Of a stretch of DNA of 64,000 bases, positions 34,840 through 44,613 are shown one piece after another; the stretch's first letter is position 1; each line of letters opens with the position of its first letter. The position numbers and the translations under genes were made by a program. The DNA lies in the NCBI GenBank assembly GCA_947448695.1, contig CANFOL010000004.1, forward strand, positions 62,001-126,000, given 5' to 3'. The DNA is from Burkholderiaceae bacterium (GTDB taxonomy: Bacteria > Pseudomonadota > Gammaproteobacteria > Burkholderiales > Burkholderiaceae). Below the pieces are notes generated by a model that saw only the letters and a list, made by a program, of their open reading frames with translations, was not told where the DNA came from and made no database searches.

Positions 34840-37134
34840 TTAATGCTGTTGCAAAGCAGCCCAAATTTTTGCAGGTGTAAAAGGCATATCTAATGCAGTA
34901 ATCCCTCTTGGTCGCAAAGCGTTAATTACAGCATTAGATAAAGTCGGTAAAGATCCTGAGCAACCTGATTCGCCAACACCTTTAGAGCCAAGAATATTAT
35001 TTTTAGTTGGCACTTCTATTTTTTCAGTTTTAATGTTCATTAAACAACCTACCCTAGGCATTGCATAATCCATAAATGAACCTGTTAATAATTGGCCGGA
35101 TTCATCATAAACGGCTTGTTCAAAAAAAGCTTGTCCGATACCTTGGACAATGCCCCCGTGAATTTGTCCTTGAACAAGTGCTGGAGAAATAGCTACTCCA
35201 ACATCATCTACTGCAATGTACTGAATAATCTCGGTTACCCCGGTATCAGGATCAATTTCAACTTCAGCCACATGACAGCCATTTGGATAAGTAGCTCCGG
35301 AAGAGGCCTCACCTGTCGCATTAAGCACATGTAGCTGACCATCTACAAACGTTTTCTGAACAATTTGTGCAATGGTTAATGCTTCACCTGTTTGCGTATT
35401 TTTCCAAGAACCATTCGAAAAATGTAACTTATCTTCCGTAACATTCAATAATTGAATGGCTATTACTTTACTTTTTTCAAGGATTTGTTCACAGAGATTA
35501 AAGACCGCACTGCCAGCTCCATAAAGCGTTCTTGAACCACCAGTTCCACTACCAACCATCATTTTGTCAGATTGTCCTGCTACAAATTCGATTTGATCGG
35601 TTTGTAAGCCGATTTTTTCATGAACAATTTGTGCGAATGAGGTTTCATGCCCTTGACCAGATGCACCTGTTACTGAATATATTCTCAAAATCCCTTCTTT
35701 GGTAAATTGACCAAGCACTTGATCTTTAGGAGCCGTTCCTGCACCTGATGCTTCCAAGAAATAAGCTAGCCCAATTCCTCTTAATTTATTGTTCTGTAAA
35801 GCATGTTCACGACGTTGTTCAAAATTTTTGTAGTCACTCATCTCTAATGCACGTGTTAACAAACGATCAAACTCACCACTATCATAGACTGAACCGATTT
35901 GATTATCATAGGGAAATTGATGAGGTTGAATAAAGTTTTTACGGCGTAACTCAATCGGATCAAAGCCATGCTCAAATGCAGCATGATCAATTAATCTTTC
36001 TATAGCATAGGCAATATCAGGTCTTCCAGCTCCTCGATATGCAGAGACTGGTACGGTATTTGTAAAATACAACTCTGATGACATAGATAAGGCCGGAATG
36101 TCATACACACCATTCATCGTAATAGATACGTTGCGCGCTCCAATAAAAGAACCGAAATAGCATGTGTAAGCGCCAAGATCTGCCTTATTTTCAAATCGCA
36201 TCCCTAAAATCTTGCCGTTTTCATCCAGTGCTATAAAGCCATTCAGCTCAAGTCCCCGTCCATGCCAGTCCGATAAGAAAATTTCAGAACGCGTACCAAC
36301 CCATTTAACTGGCTTACCCAACAACTTAGATGCAAGCATGACTAAAACATTTTCACTAAAAGCTCCCCCTCGAATACCGAAAGAACCACCTACATCTTGA
36401 GTTTGTAAGTCAATTTGAGCTTTCGAAATTCCTGTTATGTGTTCTAACGCACCCAACATACCAAGCATTCCTTGGTTGGGTGTATGCACAATATAGCGAT
36501 CTGTAACTGGATCATACTTACCTACAACAGCTCTTAACTCCATCGGCGAACCAATTAAACGCTGACTTTTAACGCCCATAAAACTTACAAAAGCCGCTTG
36601 CTCAAAAGCCTTTTCAGTTGCAGCCTGATCACCTTTTATAAAGTGTAGGGACATATTGCCATTCGCTTGCTCGTGAAGTTGGGGAGCGTGCGCCTGTGTA
36701 GCTGCTTCATAATTGGTTACTGCCTCTAAAACATCCAAATCCATCTGTACTAATTCTGCAGCATGCTTAGCATGTTCATAGGTATCAGCAACCACCATTG
36801 CAATGGGCTGCCCAACAAAACGTACTTTATCTATAGCAAGAACTGGCATGGGCGTAAGTACCTGATTTTGCCCATCGGGATTTTGCATGGTTGCTCCGGT
36901 GGGTAAAGACTTCATCCCGGCTTGCTGTACGTCTTCAGCAGTAATGACGCGAATAACCCCAGGTGCTTGAAGTACCTGTTGATAATCAATTTTTTTAATT
37001 ACCGCATGAGCATATGGCGAACGAATCATATAGGCATGACACATTCCTTCATAAGACCAATCAGAGGTAAATTTACCGTGACCCGTAATTAAACGTAAGT
37101 CTTCTTTTCTGAGTAATTCTTTTGGTGAGTTCAT
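34840..37134 (-). CDS. Molybdopterin-binding large subunit of a CoxL/xanthine dehydrogenase-family hydroxylase (form II type)
   Basis: The 764-residue protein has an N-terminal hammerhead domain (LLRKEDLRLITGHGKFTSD). Moco-binding segments include GGSFGIRGG, SAYRGAGRPDIAYAIERLID, ASGQGHETSFAQI and GSKGVGESGCSGSLPTLSNA, with the catalytic Glu. AYRGAGR marks the form II/aldehyde oxidase-like group, so carbon monoxide oxidation is unlikely. It overlaps the iron-sulfur subunit gene by four bases (ATGA). The substrate is unknown, perhaps an aldehyde or N-heteroaromatic. Confidence 0.9.
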   Translation of the reverse strand: MNSPKELLRKEDLRLITGHGKFTSDWSYEGMCHAYMIRSPYAHAVIKKIDYQQVLQAPGVIRVITAEDVQQAGMKSLPTGATMQNPDGQNQVLTPMPVLAIDKVRFVGQPIAMVVADTYEHAKHAAELVQMDLDVLEAVTNYEAATQAHAPQLHEQANGNMSLHFIKGDQAATEKAFEQAAFVSFMGVKSQRLIGSPMELRAVVGKYDPVTDRYIVHTPNQGMLGMLGALEHITGISKAQIDLQTQDVGGSFGIRGGAFSENVLVMLASKLLGKPVKWVGTRSEIFLSDWHGRGLELNGFIALDENGKILGMRFENKADLGAYTCYFGSFIGARNVSITMNGVYDIPALSMSSELYFTNTVPVSAYRGAGRPDIAYAIERLIDHAAFEHGFDPIELRRKNFIQPHQFPYDNQIGSVYDSGEFDRLLTRALEMSDYKNFEQRREHALQNNKLRGIGLAYFLEASGAGTAPKDQVLGQFTKEGILRIYSVTGASGQGHETSFAQIVHEKIGLQTDQIEFVAGQSDKMMVGSGTGGSRTLYGAGSAVFNLCEQILEKSKVIAIQLLNVTEDKLHFSNGSWKNTQTGEALTIAQIVQKTFVDGQLHVLNATGEASSGATYPNGCHVAEVEIDPDTGVTEIIQYIAVDDVGVAISPALVQGQIHGGIVQGIGQAFFEQAVYDESGQLLTGSFMDYAMPRVGCLMNIKTEKIEVPTKNNILGSKGVGESGCSGSLPTLSNAVINALRPRGITALDMPFTPAKIWAALQQH

Positions 37135-37595
37135 ACATTGGTCTCCTGCATTTTTTTGGCAGCTGACTTGACTGCTTTAACGATATTGACATAACCAGTA
37201 CAGCGACAAATATTTCCGGCTAACCCTTCTTTAATTTGCTCATCTGAAGGGTTCGGATTACGCTGCAATAAATACACTGTACTCATGATCATTCCTGGAG
37301 TGCAATATCCACACTGTAATCCATGCTCTTGGGAAAAAGCTTCTTGAACTGGATGCAGATGTTGCATTGCTAATCCTTCGATGGTTTGAATCGATGCGCC
37401 TTCAGCCTGCCTTGCCAAAATAGTGCAAGATTTAACTGCTACCTGATCCATCAGGACCGTACAACATCCACACTGTGTCGTATCACATCCACTATGCGTT
37501 CCGGTTAAATGTAATTGATCTCGAATGAGATCAATTAAAAGCGTATTATCTTTTACTGTCAATTCTTGGGTTTGACCATTTACGGTAATTTGCAT
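37131..37595 (-). CDS. [2Fe-2S] small subunit of the molybdenum hydroxylase (CoxS-like)
   Basis: The 154-residue protein has the plant-ferredoxin-type cluster (GTHSGCDTTQCGCCTVLMD) and the second C-terminal cluster (HGLQCGYCTPGMIMS, CRCTGYVNIV). It passes electrons between Moco and FAD. It lies between the FAD and Moco subunits in the usual operon. Confidence 0.93.
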   Translation of the reverse strand: MQITVNGQTQELTVKDNTLLIDLIRDQLHLTGTHSGCDTTQCGCCTVLMDQVAVKSCTILARQAEGASIQTIEGLAMQHLHPVQEAFSQEHGLQCGYCTPGMIMSTVYLLQRNPNPSDEQIKEGLAGNICRCTGYVNIVKAVKSAAKKMQETNV

Positions 37596-37610
37596 ATTGA
37601 TAACCTATTA

Positions 37611-38399
37611 TTAATTATTCTGAATTTGCTTAGATGCTTGCTTGAAAAGAACTTGAGCCATATTGACACGATAAGCACTTGGAGCATGCAAATCACTAAT
37701 TAAATCATCTCGCTCAATGCTAGGCTTCATTTTTGGATTAAGAAATGCTTGCTCTGCCTCAGTCCAACGAAAAACACCTGCACCAACTCCGGTAACGGCA
37801 ACACGTATTTCTTGATCAGGATATACCGCAATAAAAACTCCTGCTAAAGCATATCCAGAGGCTGCTTGTTTAAACTTTGCATAAGCGCTTTTCATGGGCT
37901 TAGCAAACTTAATTTGACTTAGAATTTCGCCTTCCTCTAAAGCCGTTGAATAAAAGCCTGTAAAAAAATCCTCAGCGGCGATGTCTCTTCGATCAGTAAC
38001 CATTACCGCTTTTAAAGCGAGCGCACCTGCAGGATAATCAGCTGAAGGATCATTATTCGCTATTGATCCCCCAATAGTTCCCCTCGCTCTTACTTGTGGA
38101 TCACCTATCTGACTCGCCAAATAGGCAAGTCCTGGAATCGCAGATTGAACAATTGGGTGATTTGCTACCTGATCGTGTTTCACAGCAGCACCAATCATAA
38201 GATGATCAGAAGTTTCATTGAGAACCTGTAAATCAGGTATTTTGCTCACATCAATTAAATGATCTGGTTGAATCAGTCCATGTTTCATCGATGGTAATAA
38301 GGTCATACCACCAGATAAAAACCTAGCATTTTCATTACTGACAAAAATGTCCTTTGCCAATTTTAAGTGATCGGTTAAATGGTATTGAAAAGTATTCAT
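37611..38399 (-). CDS. FAD-binding medium subunit of the molybdenum hydroxylase (CoxM-like)
   Basis: The 262-residue protein has the FAD motifs ARFLSGGMTLLPSMKHG and RARGTIGGSIANNDPSADYPA. It is the first gene of the coxM-coxS-coxL-like operon and is transcribed divergently from an MDH2-type dehydrogenase gene. It is slightly shorter than typical CoxM (around 285 residues) but has both FAD motifs. Confidence 0.9.
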   Translation of the reverse strand: MNTFQYHLTDHLKLAKDIFVSNENARFLSGGMTLLPSMKHGLIQPDHLIDVSKIPDLQVLNETSDHLMIGAAVKHDQVANHPIVQSAIPGLAYLASQIGDPQVRARGTIGGSIANNDPSADYPAGALALKAVMVTDRRDIAAEDFFTGFYSTALEEGEILSQIKFAKPMKSAYAKFKQAASGYALAGVFIAVYPDQEIRVAVTGVGAGVFRWTEAEQAFLNPKMKPSIERDDLISDLHAPSAYRVNMAQVLFKQASKQIQNN

Positions 38400-38557
38400 A
38401 TTGTCTCTTGGTTGTTTTCTTTGATAATAAATGATAATTGTAAATTGAAGAATTGCTGCTATTCAATTTCTTTATTTCAACTTTTTCATGAAAACCCTTC
38501 TTAAATGGTGGAGCATAATATTGCGATATCAAATTATTATTTACTTTATAGGTCATC

Positions 38558-39586
38558 ATGGTAGAAACTACTCGCATTAGTGAATCTGAATTAACTCAGT
38601 TAGGAATTGCTGCATTTTGTAAGCTAGGTCTGCCTTCTAACGATGCCGAAGAAGTTGTAAAAATTCTTGTTTTAGCTGATCTTTTTGGACTTTCCACCCA
38701 CGGAATGAGTCGCTTAGAGTCCTATGGGGAACGCCTGAAAATTCATGGTATCAATCCTCAGCCCAAAATTACAGTTGAACGCGTTGCTTCTGCTATGGTG
38801 AAAGTAGACGGAGATAATGGCGTCGGGCCACTTGTTGGTATGCGCTCACTTGAGGCCGCAATGAAAGTGGCTGAAGAGTGTGGTATCGGTATCGCTCTGA
38901 CACGTGGCAGTAATCATTTTGGACCAATCTCTCCCTACGCTCTGATTGCCTCAGAGCATGGTTTTGCAAGCATGATCGGTAGTAATGCTACCACTACCAT
39001 AGCACCTTGGGGTGGTTCTGATGCCCGCTTAGGGAATAGCCCTTTGGGTTTTGGTGTGCCAAATCCTGGAGGTCAACCATTTTTACTGGATATGGCCATG
39101 AGTGTTGTCGCTCGGGCAAAAATCAGAGATGCATTTAAACAAGGTAATCAAATACCAAATACCTGGAGTACTGATGCAAAAGGCTTCCCAACAACAGACC
39201 CTAAAACTGCCTTAGAAGGCTTCTTACTTCCAGTTGGTGGTCATAAAGGTTATGGTCTAGCATTAATGGTTGATCTGTTTGCAGGACTACTTTCTAATGC
39301 AGCATACTTAACTCACGTCAAGTCATGGCAAGATGCTCCTGATCAGGCTCAAAACTTAGGACATTTCTTTATCCTCTTAGATACTAAAAAACTGGGATCA
39401 TCAACATGGCTGGCTGAACGAATGCAAGATTTTGCTCAAATTCTTACAGATAGCCCCCCTGCAGACCCATCGCAGCCGATCATAGTGCCTGGCATGATAG
39501 AACTAACAAAGATGGTAGAGCAACGAAAGAATGGCATCAAACTGTCGAATGAAACCATCGCCTTACTGCAACAATATAAGGTTTAA
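38558..39586 (+). CDS. Malate/L-lactate dehydrogenase family oxidoreductase (MDH2-type), second copy
   Basis: The 342-residue protein carries LADLFGLSTHGMSRLESYGERL, TRGSNHFGPISPYALIASEHG, APWGGSDARLGNSPLGFGVP and GGHKGYGLALMVDLFAG. It is clearly paralogous to the protein at 7945 but diverged. It should reduce a 2-oxoacid or the like with NAD(P)H. It is divergent from the molybdenum hydroxylase operon across 158 bp. Confidence 0.87.
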   Translation: MVETTRISESELTQLGIAAFCKLGLPSNDAEEVVKILVLADLFGLSTHGMSRLESYGERLKIHGINPQPKITVERVASAMVKVDGDNGVGPLVGMRSLEAAMKVAEECGIGIALTRGSNHFGPISPYALIASEHGFASMIGSNATTTIAPWGGSDARLGNSPLGFGVPNPGGQPFLLDMAMSVVARAKIRDAFKQGNQIPNTWSTDAKGFPTTDPKTALEGFLLPVGGHKGYGLALMVDLFAGLLSNAAYLTHVKSWQDAPDQAQNLGHFFILLDTKKLGSSTWLAERMQDFAQILTDSPPADPSQPIIVPGMIELTKMVEQRKNGIKLSNETIALLQQYKV

Positions 39587-39803
39587 TTATTTTTAGCTAC
39601 TTAAAATGGCTTTTTCAGACTTCGTTAAATCAATGGGAAGTTTTACCAGCCGTATAGCATCCAAGCTATTTATGAAATAAGTATGGAAGGTATTTGCTCA
39701 CACTCCCCAATCATTTCAACTTTTAACTAGTATTAACACTAATTTGCCAAATTCATCTGTTTAATTAGGATAGAATCTAATAATAATATCTTTGGGGACA
39801 CAC

Positions 39804-40847
39804 ATGTTTAAACCTGTATGCGGTTGCGAAGTTTCTCGTAGAAGTTTTTTAAGTGGGTTAGTTGGTCTTGGAGCAAGCACTGTTTTACCATCGGTTGCTC
39901 AAGAAACTTCTATTCTTGGAAAAAAGGATCGGGTGGACACCCATCATCACTTTTTCTCCCCTGGTATTCGGTCAGCAATGTCAAGTAAGAATTTATTACA
40001 AGGACCAGCAGTCAGTTGGACTCTCCAAAAGACACTTGATGATATGGATAGGGCTGGAACTGCAACAGCGATTTTGTCTGCCACAACGCCTCAAGTTAGT
40101 TTTTTAAACGGCAGCGAAGCGAACAGCCTTGCAAGAGAAAACAATGAGTATGCCGCCAAACTTCGAGGGGATCATAAAGGACGCTTTGGGTCTTTTGCAA
40201 TGCTGCCGATGCATGATATGGATTCTGCCTTGAAAGAACTTGAGTATGCGTTGGATGTTTTGAAGGCTGATGGCATAGGTTTACTGACAAGTTATGGCGA
40301 TAAATGGTTAGGTCACCCCAAATTTACCCCCGTAATGAATGAATTAAATCGTCGCGGAGCCATCCTGTATACCCATCCCACATCTGCAGACTGTTGCAAT
40401 AATTTAATCCCTAATACACCTCCAACTGTTGTCGAGTATGGCACAGACACTACAAGAACAATTGTTGATTTGGTTTTTTCAGGAACGGCAGCTCGTTGCC
40501 CCAATATAAAATTTATATTTTCTCACGCAGGCGGCACCCTTCCATTCTTAACAGAGCGATTACAAAAAATGCCCGTAATTGATAAATCATTACAGGAAAA
40601 AGTCCCAAATGGTGTGATGCATGAGCTGAAGAGATTTTATTATGATACAGCTTGGGCAGCTAATCCTTTTACTCTTTCATCGCTGCTACATTTGGTAAGT
40701 AAAGATCAGGTTTTATTCGGTTCAGACTATCCCTATAGAACCAGTGAAGACAATATTAAAGGTATTATTCAGTACGGTTTCAACCAAAACGATATTAATC
40801 AAATTACACGGGGAAATGCTATTAAGCTGATCCCAAGGCTTGCATAA
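39804..40847 (+). CDS. Amidohydrolase 2 family (ACMSD-like) with Tat signal
   Basis: The 347-residue protein begins with a twin-arginine signal (SRRSFLSGLVGLGAST), predicting folded export. A TIM-barrel metal site follows: HxH-type ligands in RVDTHHHFF (residues 43-50), a ligand His in FIFSHAGGTLPFL, and the catalytic Asp in VLFGSDYPYR. The group includes 2-amino-3-carboxymuconate semialdehyde decarboxylase and related hydrolases or decarboxylases. The ATG at 39804 is preferred to an upstream TTG. A periplasmic location is unusual for ACMSD relatives. Confidence 0.82.
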   Translation: MFKPVCGCEVSRRSFLSGLVGLGASTVLPSVAQETSILGKKDRVDTHHHFFSPGIRSAMSSKNLLQGPAVSWTLQKTLDDMDRAGTATAILSATTPQVSFLNGSEANSLARENNEYAAKLRGDHKGRFGSFAMLPMHDMDSALKELEYALDVLKADGIGLLTSYGDKWLGHPKFTPVMNELNRRGAILYTHPTSADCCNNLIPNTPPTVVEYGTDTTRTIVDLVFSGTAARCPNIKFIFSHAGGTLPFLTERLQKMPVIDKSLQEKVPNGVMHELKRFYYDTAWAANPFTLSSLLHLVSKDQVLFGSDYPYRTSEDNIKGIIQYGFNQNDINQITRGNAIKLIPRLA

Positions 40848-41039
40848 GATTCATGAAGAAAAATAGCGTAACGATTAGAAACTAGACACTTTAAAAATTT
40901 CTTGGGAACACCATTTTCACTCTTTTTTTTCGAAAAAATCTCTCCCTACTTGCCTTGTAAGCTTGATTTACAATGTATATAATCATCTCTAGAATTTAAC
41001 GATTTGTAACGCCATAAACAATCAACCAGAGGCTATCCC

Positions 41040-41759
41040 ATGAGTCAAGCAAAAGAAGATTTAACTAAATCAAATTCAAAGTCCTTATTTAATATTGAGT
41101 CGAATATTCTTTGGAGTAGGGGTAAAACTTCAGCAACTCTCTCTCAAGTGGAACAAAACCGCTTTAATTTCTTAGGCGCTATCTCCGGGGAGATTTACCA
41201 AAACAGGGCTTTAATTAATCAAACAACTGACGATATCTTTAGAGAGCGGTATAACTCTCTCAGAAAAATAACCCCTGCAAATGAAACTATTGCCAAACAC
41301 AAAGAAAGTTTGATTGTCGAATCTCGAATCGACGTTTTAGAGCATCGACATAAACTGAACAAAGCCATGTTGGATATAGGCTTGATGATGGCAAGTATTA
41401 ATCGCCAATTAAGAGAGATCAATGAGACTCTGATGGATACAAACGAAAGACTGAATACATTTAATAATAAAAATCTTGAAATGAACAAAGAGCTCTTTCT
41501 ATCGCCCCAAGACTTTACAAAAATTACCGAGGAAGATGTCGTTACCTTAGCTGAAAAAAATCAAACAAGACTTACCAAGTTGACTAAAGAAACTGAAGAC
41601 TTACTACATAGTATTACCAAAACAATTGATGAAGAAGTGAAAATCAAATTAGACTACTCGGAACATGCCCAAATAAGTGAAAAATGTGCGCAGGAAATTG
41701 AAGAGACTCGAAAATCCATACTCGAGTACCATAAAAACTTTGAAAGCTCCAACTCATAA
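41040..41759 (+). CDS. Coiled-coil protein of unknown function upstream of the ZorA-like operon
   Basis: The 239-residue protein is not recognised. It is highly charged, rich in Glu, Lys, Asn and Thr, almost wholly predicted helical and coiled-coil (roughly residues 60-235). It lacks a signal peptide or membrane segment, so it is probably cytoplasmic. AGAGG precedes the ATG. It ends 156 bp before the ZorA-like gene on the same strand and has similar base composition, so it may be part of the same system, for instance binding the cytoplasmic ZorA tail. That link is inferred from position only. Confidence 0.65.
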   Translation: MSQAKEDLTKSNSKSLFNIESNILWSRGKTSATLSQVEQNRFNFLGAISGEIYQNRALINQTTDDIFRERYNSLRKITPANETIAKHKESLIVESRIDVLEHRHKLNKAMLDIGLMMASINRQLREINETLMDTNERLNTFNNKNLEMNKELFLSPQDFTKITEEDVVTLAEKNQTRLTKLTKETEDLLHSITKTIDEEVKIKLDYSEHAQISEKCAQEIEETRKSILEYHKNFESSNS

Positions 41760-41915
41760 TCATCTTGCTTACATCGATTTTAATGTTTTATAAATGCTTT
41801 TTAAATTGAATTAACTTGGTTTTAATCATTTAAAATGAAGTGATCTCTTTTTAACTTTAACTTTCATTTTCATTTGGTATGTTCCATGCCTAATATTAAA
41901 AAATAAAGGCTTAAC

Positions 41916-44612
41916 ATGATTTTTATCTCTTATGTAAACATATACATACTGGGCAGTATGTTGTGTGTTGTTGGCTTTTTTTTACTTTTATATATTTTCA
42001 AATACCAAATCCCTGCAATTCAATTACAGCATCGAACTAAAAAAATAAACAAGGCATTAAAGAACTACGTAGCTCAACCAGCAGGCTCTGTACAACCCAA
42101 TATATTAGACCCAATTTTTGTTAGTAAACCTTTTGAACACCCTTGGAGAGAATTTAAAAATAGTCTTCATGAAATGCAAGGTGAAGACATCTCATCAAAA
42201 AGTATACGATCGACACTCACGGCTGATTTTTATTTTTCAAAAGAAGCTATTGTAGATGGTTACATTAATGCTGAATTTTTTAAACATTTACCAGGTATCT
42301 TGACTGGTACGGGAATTATTGGCACTTTCACCGGCCTCATCTGGGGGCTGCATAAATTTAACACGACCAACGCTGTTGAAACTCTCAGTCTTCTATTAAG
42401 TGAGGTGAGCTCGGCTTTTGTGGGCTCAGGCATAGCCATTTTTATCGCTATTGCAATTACTTTTTTTGAAAAAAATACAATTAATAATTGCTATAAGCTG
42501 CTTGAAGAAACTAGTAATGCCCTTGATAAATTATATAAAGCGGGGGTTGGAGAAGATTATCTAGCTAGGCTTGTAAAAGCAACTGAGGCAACAGCACATA
42601 ACTCCATTAATCTCAAAGACGTTTTAGTTGAAAATTTAGAAATATTGATGGAAAAACAATCCAAAATTATTGGACAGTCAATTGCTGAAAGTTTAACCGA
42701 ACCAATTGATAAATTGATGCTCATTGTAAATAAGGCATCTGGCGATCAAAGTGATGTGATTAAAAACCTAGTTGATAGCTTAATGAATACTTTCATTGCT
42801 AAAATTGATGAGGCTTTTGGTACCCAAATTGATGCCGTTAATCAAGCCATTTTCCGTTCCACAACCATTATGGAATCAGTCGAAAATGCAATGCGCCATT
42901 TAATCGATGACATTTCTTTAGCAGGCCAAAACGCTGTTAAGTCCATGTCTGAGCAAATGCTTGAAGCCGTTATGCAAGCCAACATCAATCAAGATGAAAA
43001 AAATCAGCTATTAAGGAATGTGATTGAGGGTTTATATCAATTAAATAAAGATCATCATTCAAGATCACAAGCCCTTATAGAAGAAGTCATGCAACGAGTT
43101 CTTGGCTCACTTGGTGAGAATTTAGCAGAAATTGCTCAATCTCGTGAGAAGCAAAATATTCAAGATGAAAATAGAAATCAATTGATCATTGCATCTGCAA
43201 AAGAATTCCATTTGGGTTTACAAAATCTATTTCAGAGTTCCATGTCAGAACAACATGAACTCAATCTCAAACTCAAAGAATTTGTGCAAGAAGTCAATCA
43301 ATTAAGTTCAAACCACCAATTGCAATCAAATGAAAGCATGCGGCAAGTAGTCGATACAGTTTTATCAAATGTTGATCAAAGTATCCATAAAATAACACTT
43401 GAGCAAGAAAAACAGTCTCAAGATAATATCGAAAGAAATACACAGTTGGTGAACTCTTCCAAAGAGTTTTACGAATCTATTCAAAGTATTCTTAAAACTT
43501 CTCAAACAGAGCAATATGAAATCAATCTTAAATTAAAGGTTTTCGTAGAGGAACTTAACCAATTAACCTTCGATTTACAAGTCAAATCAAAAGAAGTCAT
43601 TGAGCAAACTCTTGAAAGAGTTTTGAGTTCAGTGGATCAAAGTGTTCTTAAAATTGCAAAATCGCATGAGGAACTATCAGAAAAAGATGTTTCTCGAAAT
43701 GAGCAAATCATCTTATCGACTAAAGAATTACATAAAGGCATTCAGGATCAACTTGGTCTGTCGATGCAAGAGCAATACCAATTAAATTTAAGTCTTAAAA
43801 ACTTTGTATCTGAACTCCACGACATGAATTTTGAACACATCACCCAAGTAAAAGGTGTTATGTTAAATTCCACGACTGAGGTTTTAGGAAAATTACAATC
43901 TAGCTTAGAAACTATTGCTGCGGATAGAACCAAACAAATTGAATCTGATGAACAAAGAGCTATTGAGCTAAACCAAGCAACTCTTCAATTACATAACCGT
44001 ATTTCAGAACAGGTTAAGAATTTGATGAATGAGTTTAATAACTCATTGCAGCAATCACAAAATCATATCCAAGCAATTGAAAAAGTATCTCTAGTTGCTA
44101 TCAATGACATGACTAATGGTGCAAAAACTATTGACAATGCTGCTACGAAATTTACTAGTGCCGGAAAAGAAGTCATTGATGCATTTGAGCAAAGTAAGTC
44201 AATTACGACTCAAATGGAAACTATTGGCGGCAAGATAGAGAACATGATAACTAATATTCACTCCCTATTTAAGCAATTTGAGCAGTCTAGTAGCTCGCAT
44301 CAAGATTATGTAAAAGAACTAACAAGTATGATTTTGTTAGCTAAACAAGAGAGTGGTCTCAGCACAAAAATTGTGGCCGATATGGAATCGTCTCTTCAAG
44401 CACTTCAACTGTCTGAAAAATATAGCCTAGAATATTTGCAAAATATCAATCAGGTTCTTAAAGATGCATTTGGCCAATTTAATACTCAAATGATGGCGCA
44501 AGTGACTAGCTTAAATCAAGAAAATGATCGTCTATTAGGTGGTGCTATTACTTCTTTAACGGGTGCAGTTGAACAGATTGTTCGTACAACGTCAAAATTA
44601 GCACAAAATTAA
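41916..44612 (+). CDS. ZorA-like MotA/TolQ/ExbB-family channel protein with a very long coiled-coil tail
   Basis: The 898-residue protein has three membrane helices (about residues 6-28, 126-146 and 165-184). The second contains GILTGTGIIGTFTGLIWGL and the third SSAFVGSGIAIFIAIA, the glycine/threonine-rich pore pattern of MotA/ExbB and ZorA. Everything after residue 190 is helical coiled coil, including three 87-residue repeats at 397-657. In Zorya, ZorA forms a pentameric proton-driven motor with a cytoplasmic tail. At 898 residues it is longer than the roughly 700-residue ZorA proteins I know. The ZorB-like gene starts one base after its stop codon. Confidence 0.8.
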   Translation: MIFISYVNIYILGSMLCVVGFFLLLYIFKYQIPAIQLQHRTKKINKALKNYVAQPAGSVQPNILDPIFVSKPFEHPWREFKNSLHEMQGEDISSKSIRSTLTADFYFSKEAIVDGYINAEFFKHLPGILTGTGIIGTFTGLIWGLHKFNTTNAVETLSLLLSEVSSAFVGSGIAIFIAIAITFFEKNTINNCYKLLEETSNALDKLYKAGVGEDYLARLVKATEATAHNSINLKDVLVENLEILMEKQSKIIGQSIAESLTEPIDKLMLIVNKASGDQSDVIKNLVDSLMNTFIAKIDEAFGTQIDAVNQAIFRSTTIMESVENAMRHLIDDISLAGQNAVKSMSEQMLEAVMQANINQDEKNQLLRNVIEGLYQLNKDHHSRSQALIEEVMQRVLGSLGENLAEIAQSREKQNIQDENRNQLIIASAKEFHLGLQNLFQSSMSEQHELNLKLKEFVQEVNQLSSNHQLQSNESMRQVVDTVLSNVDQSIHKITLEQEKQSQDNIERNTQLVNSSKEFYESIQSILKTSQTEQYEINLKLKVFVEELNQLTFDLQVKSKEVIEQTLERVLSSVDQSVLKIAKSHEELSEKDVSRNEQIILSTKELHKGIQDQLGLSMQEQYQLNLSLKNFVSELHDMNFEHITQVKGVMLNSTTEVLGKLQSSLETIAADRTKQIESDEQRAIELNQATLQLHNRISEQVKNLMNEFNNSLQQSQNHIQAIEKVSLVAINDMTNGAKTIDNAATKFTSAGKEVIDAFEQSKSITTQMETIGGKIENMITNIHSLFKQFEQSSSSHQDYVKELTSMILLAKQESGLSTKIVADMESSLQALQLSEKYSLEYLQNINQVLKDAFGQFNTQMMAQVTSLNQENDRLLGGAITSLTGAVEQIVRTTSKLAQN
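43104..43886 (+). repeat. Three in-frame 261-bp (87-residue) repeats in the ZorA-like tail
   Basis: Units begin at 43104, 43365 and 43626, exactly 261 bp apart. They share the protein landmarks (S/G)xxxxSxxKI at the start, N-x-Q-(L/I)-(I/V) near position 25, EQ-x-(E/Q)-(I/L)-NL-x-LK near 49-58 and F-V-x-E-(L/V) near 60. A fourth, degenerate unit may follow from 43887. The DNA has diverged strongly, so the duplication is old or only the protein pattern is selected. Confidence 0.8.
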
Positions 44613-44613
44613 G

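Noticed and set aside
39606..39680. A 24-codon reading frame (starts MAFSDFVKSMGS) in the 217-bp gap between the MDH2-type dehydrogenase and the amidohydrolase
   Set aside because: It has no clear ribosome binding site and no recognised family, and frames this short arise by chance.
41876..41889. GG-N10-GC spacing upstream of the ZorA-like gene, a possible sigma-54 promoter
   Set aside because: Only the GG and GC fit; flanking bases (TTTGGTAT, CATGCC) are far from TGGCACG and TTGCW, unlike the flgF element.
43104..43886. The 261-bp repeats as a CRISPR array or mobile-element repeat
   Set aside because: The repeats are in frame, long, without spacers and diverged in DNA; they are protein-level repeats.
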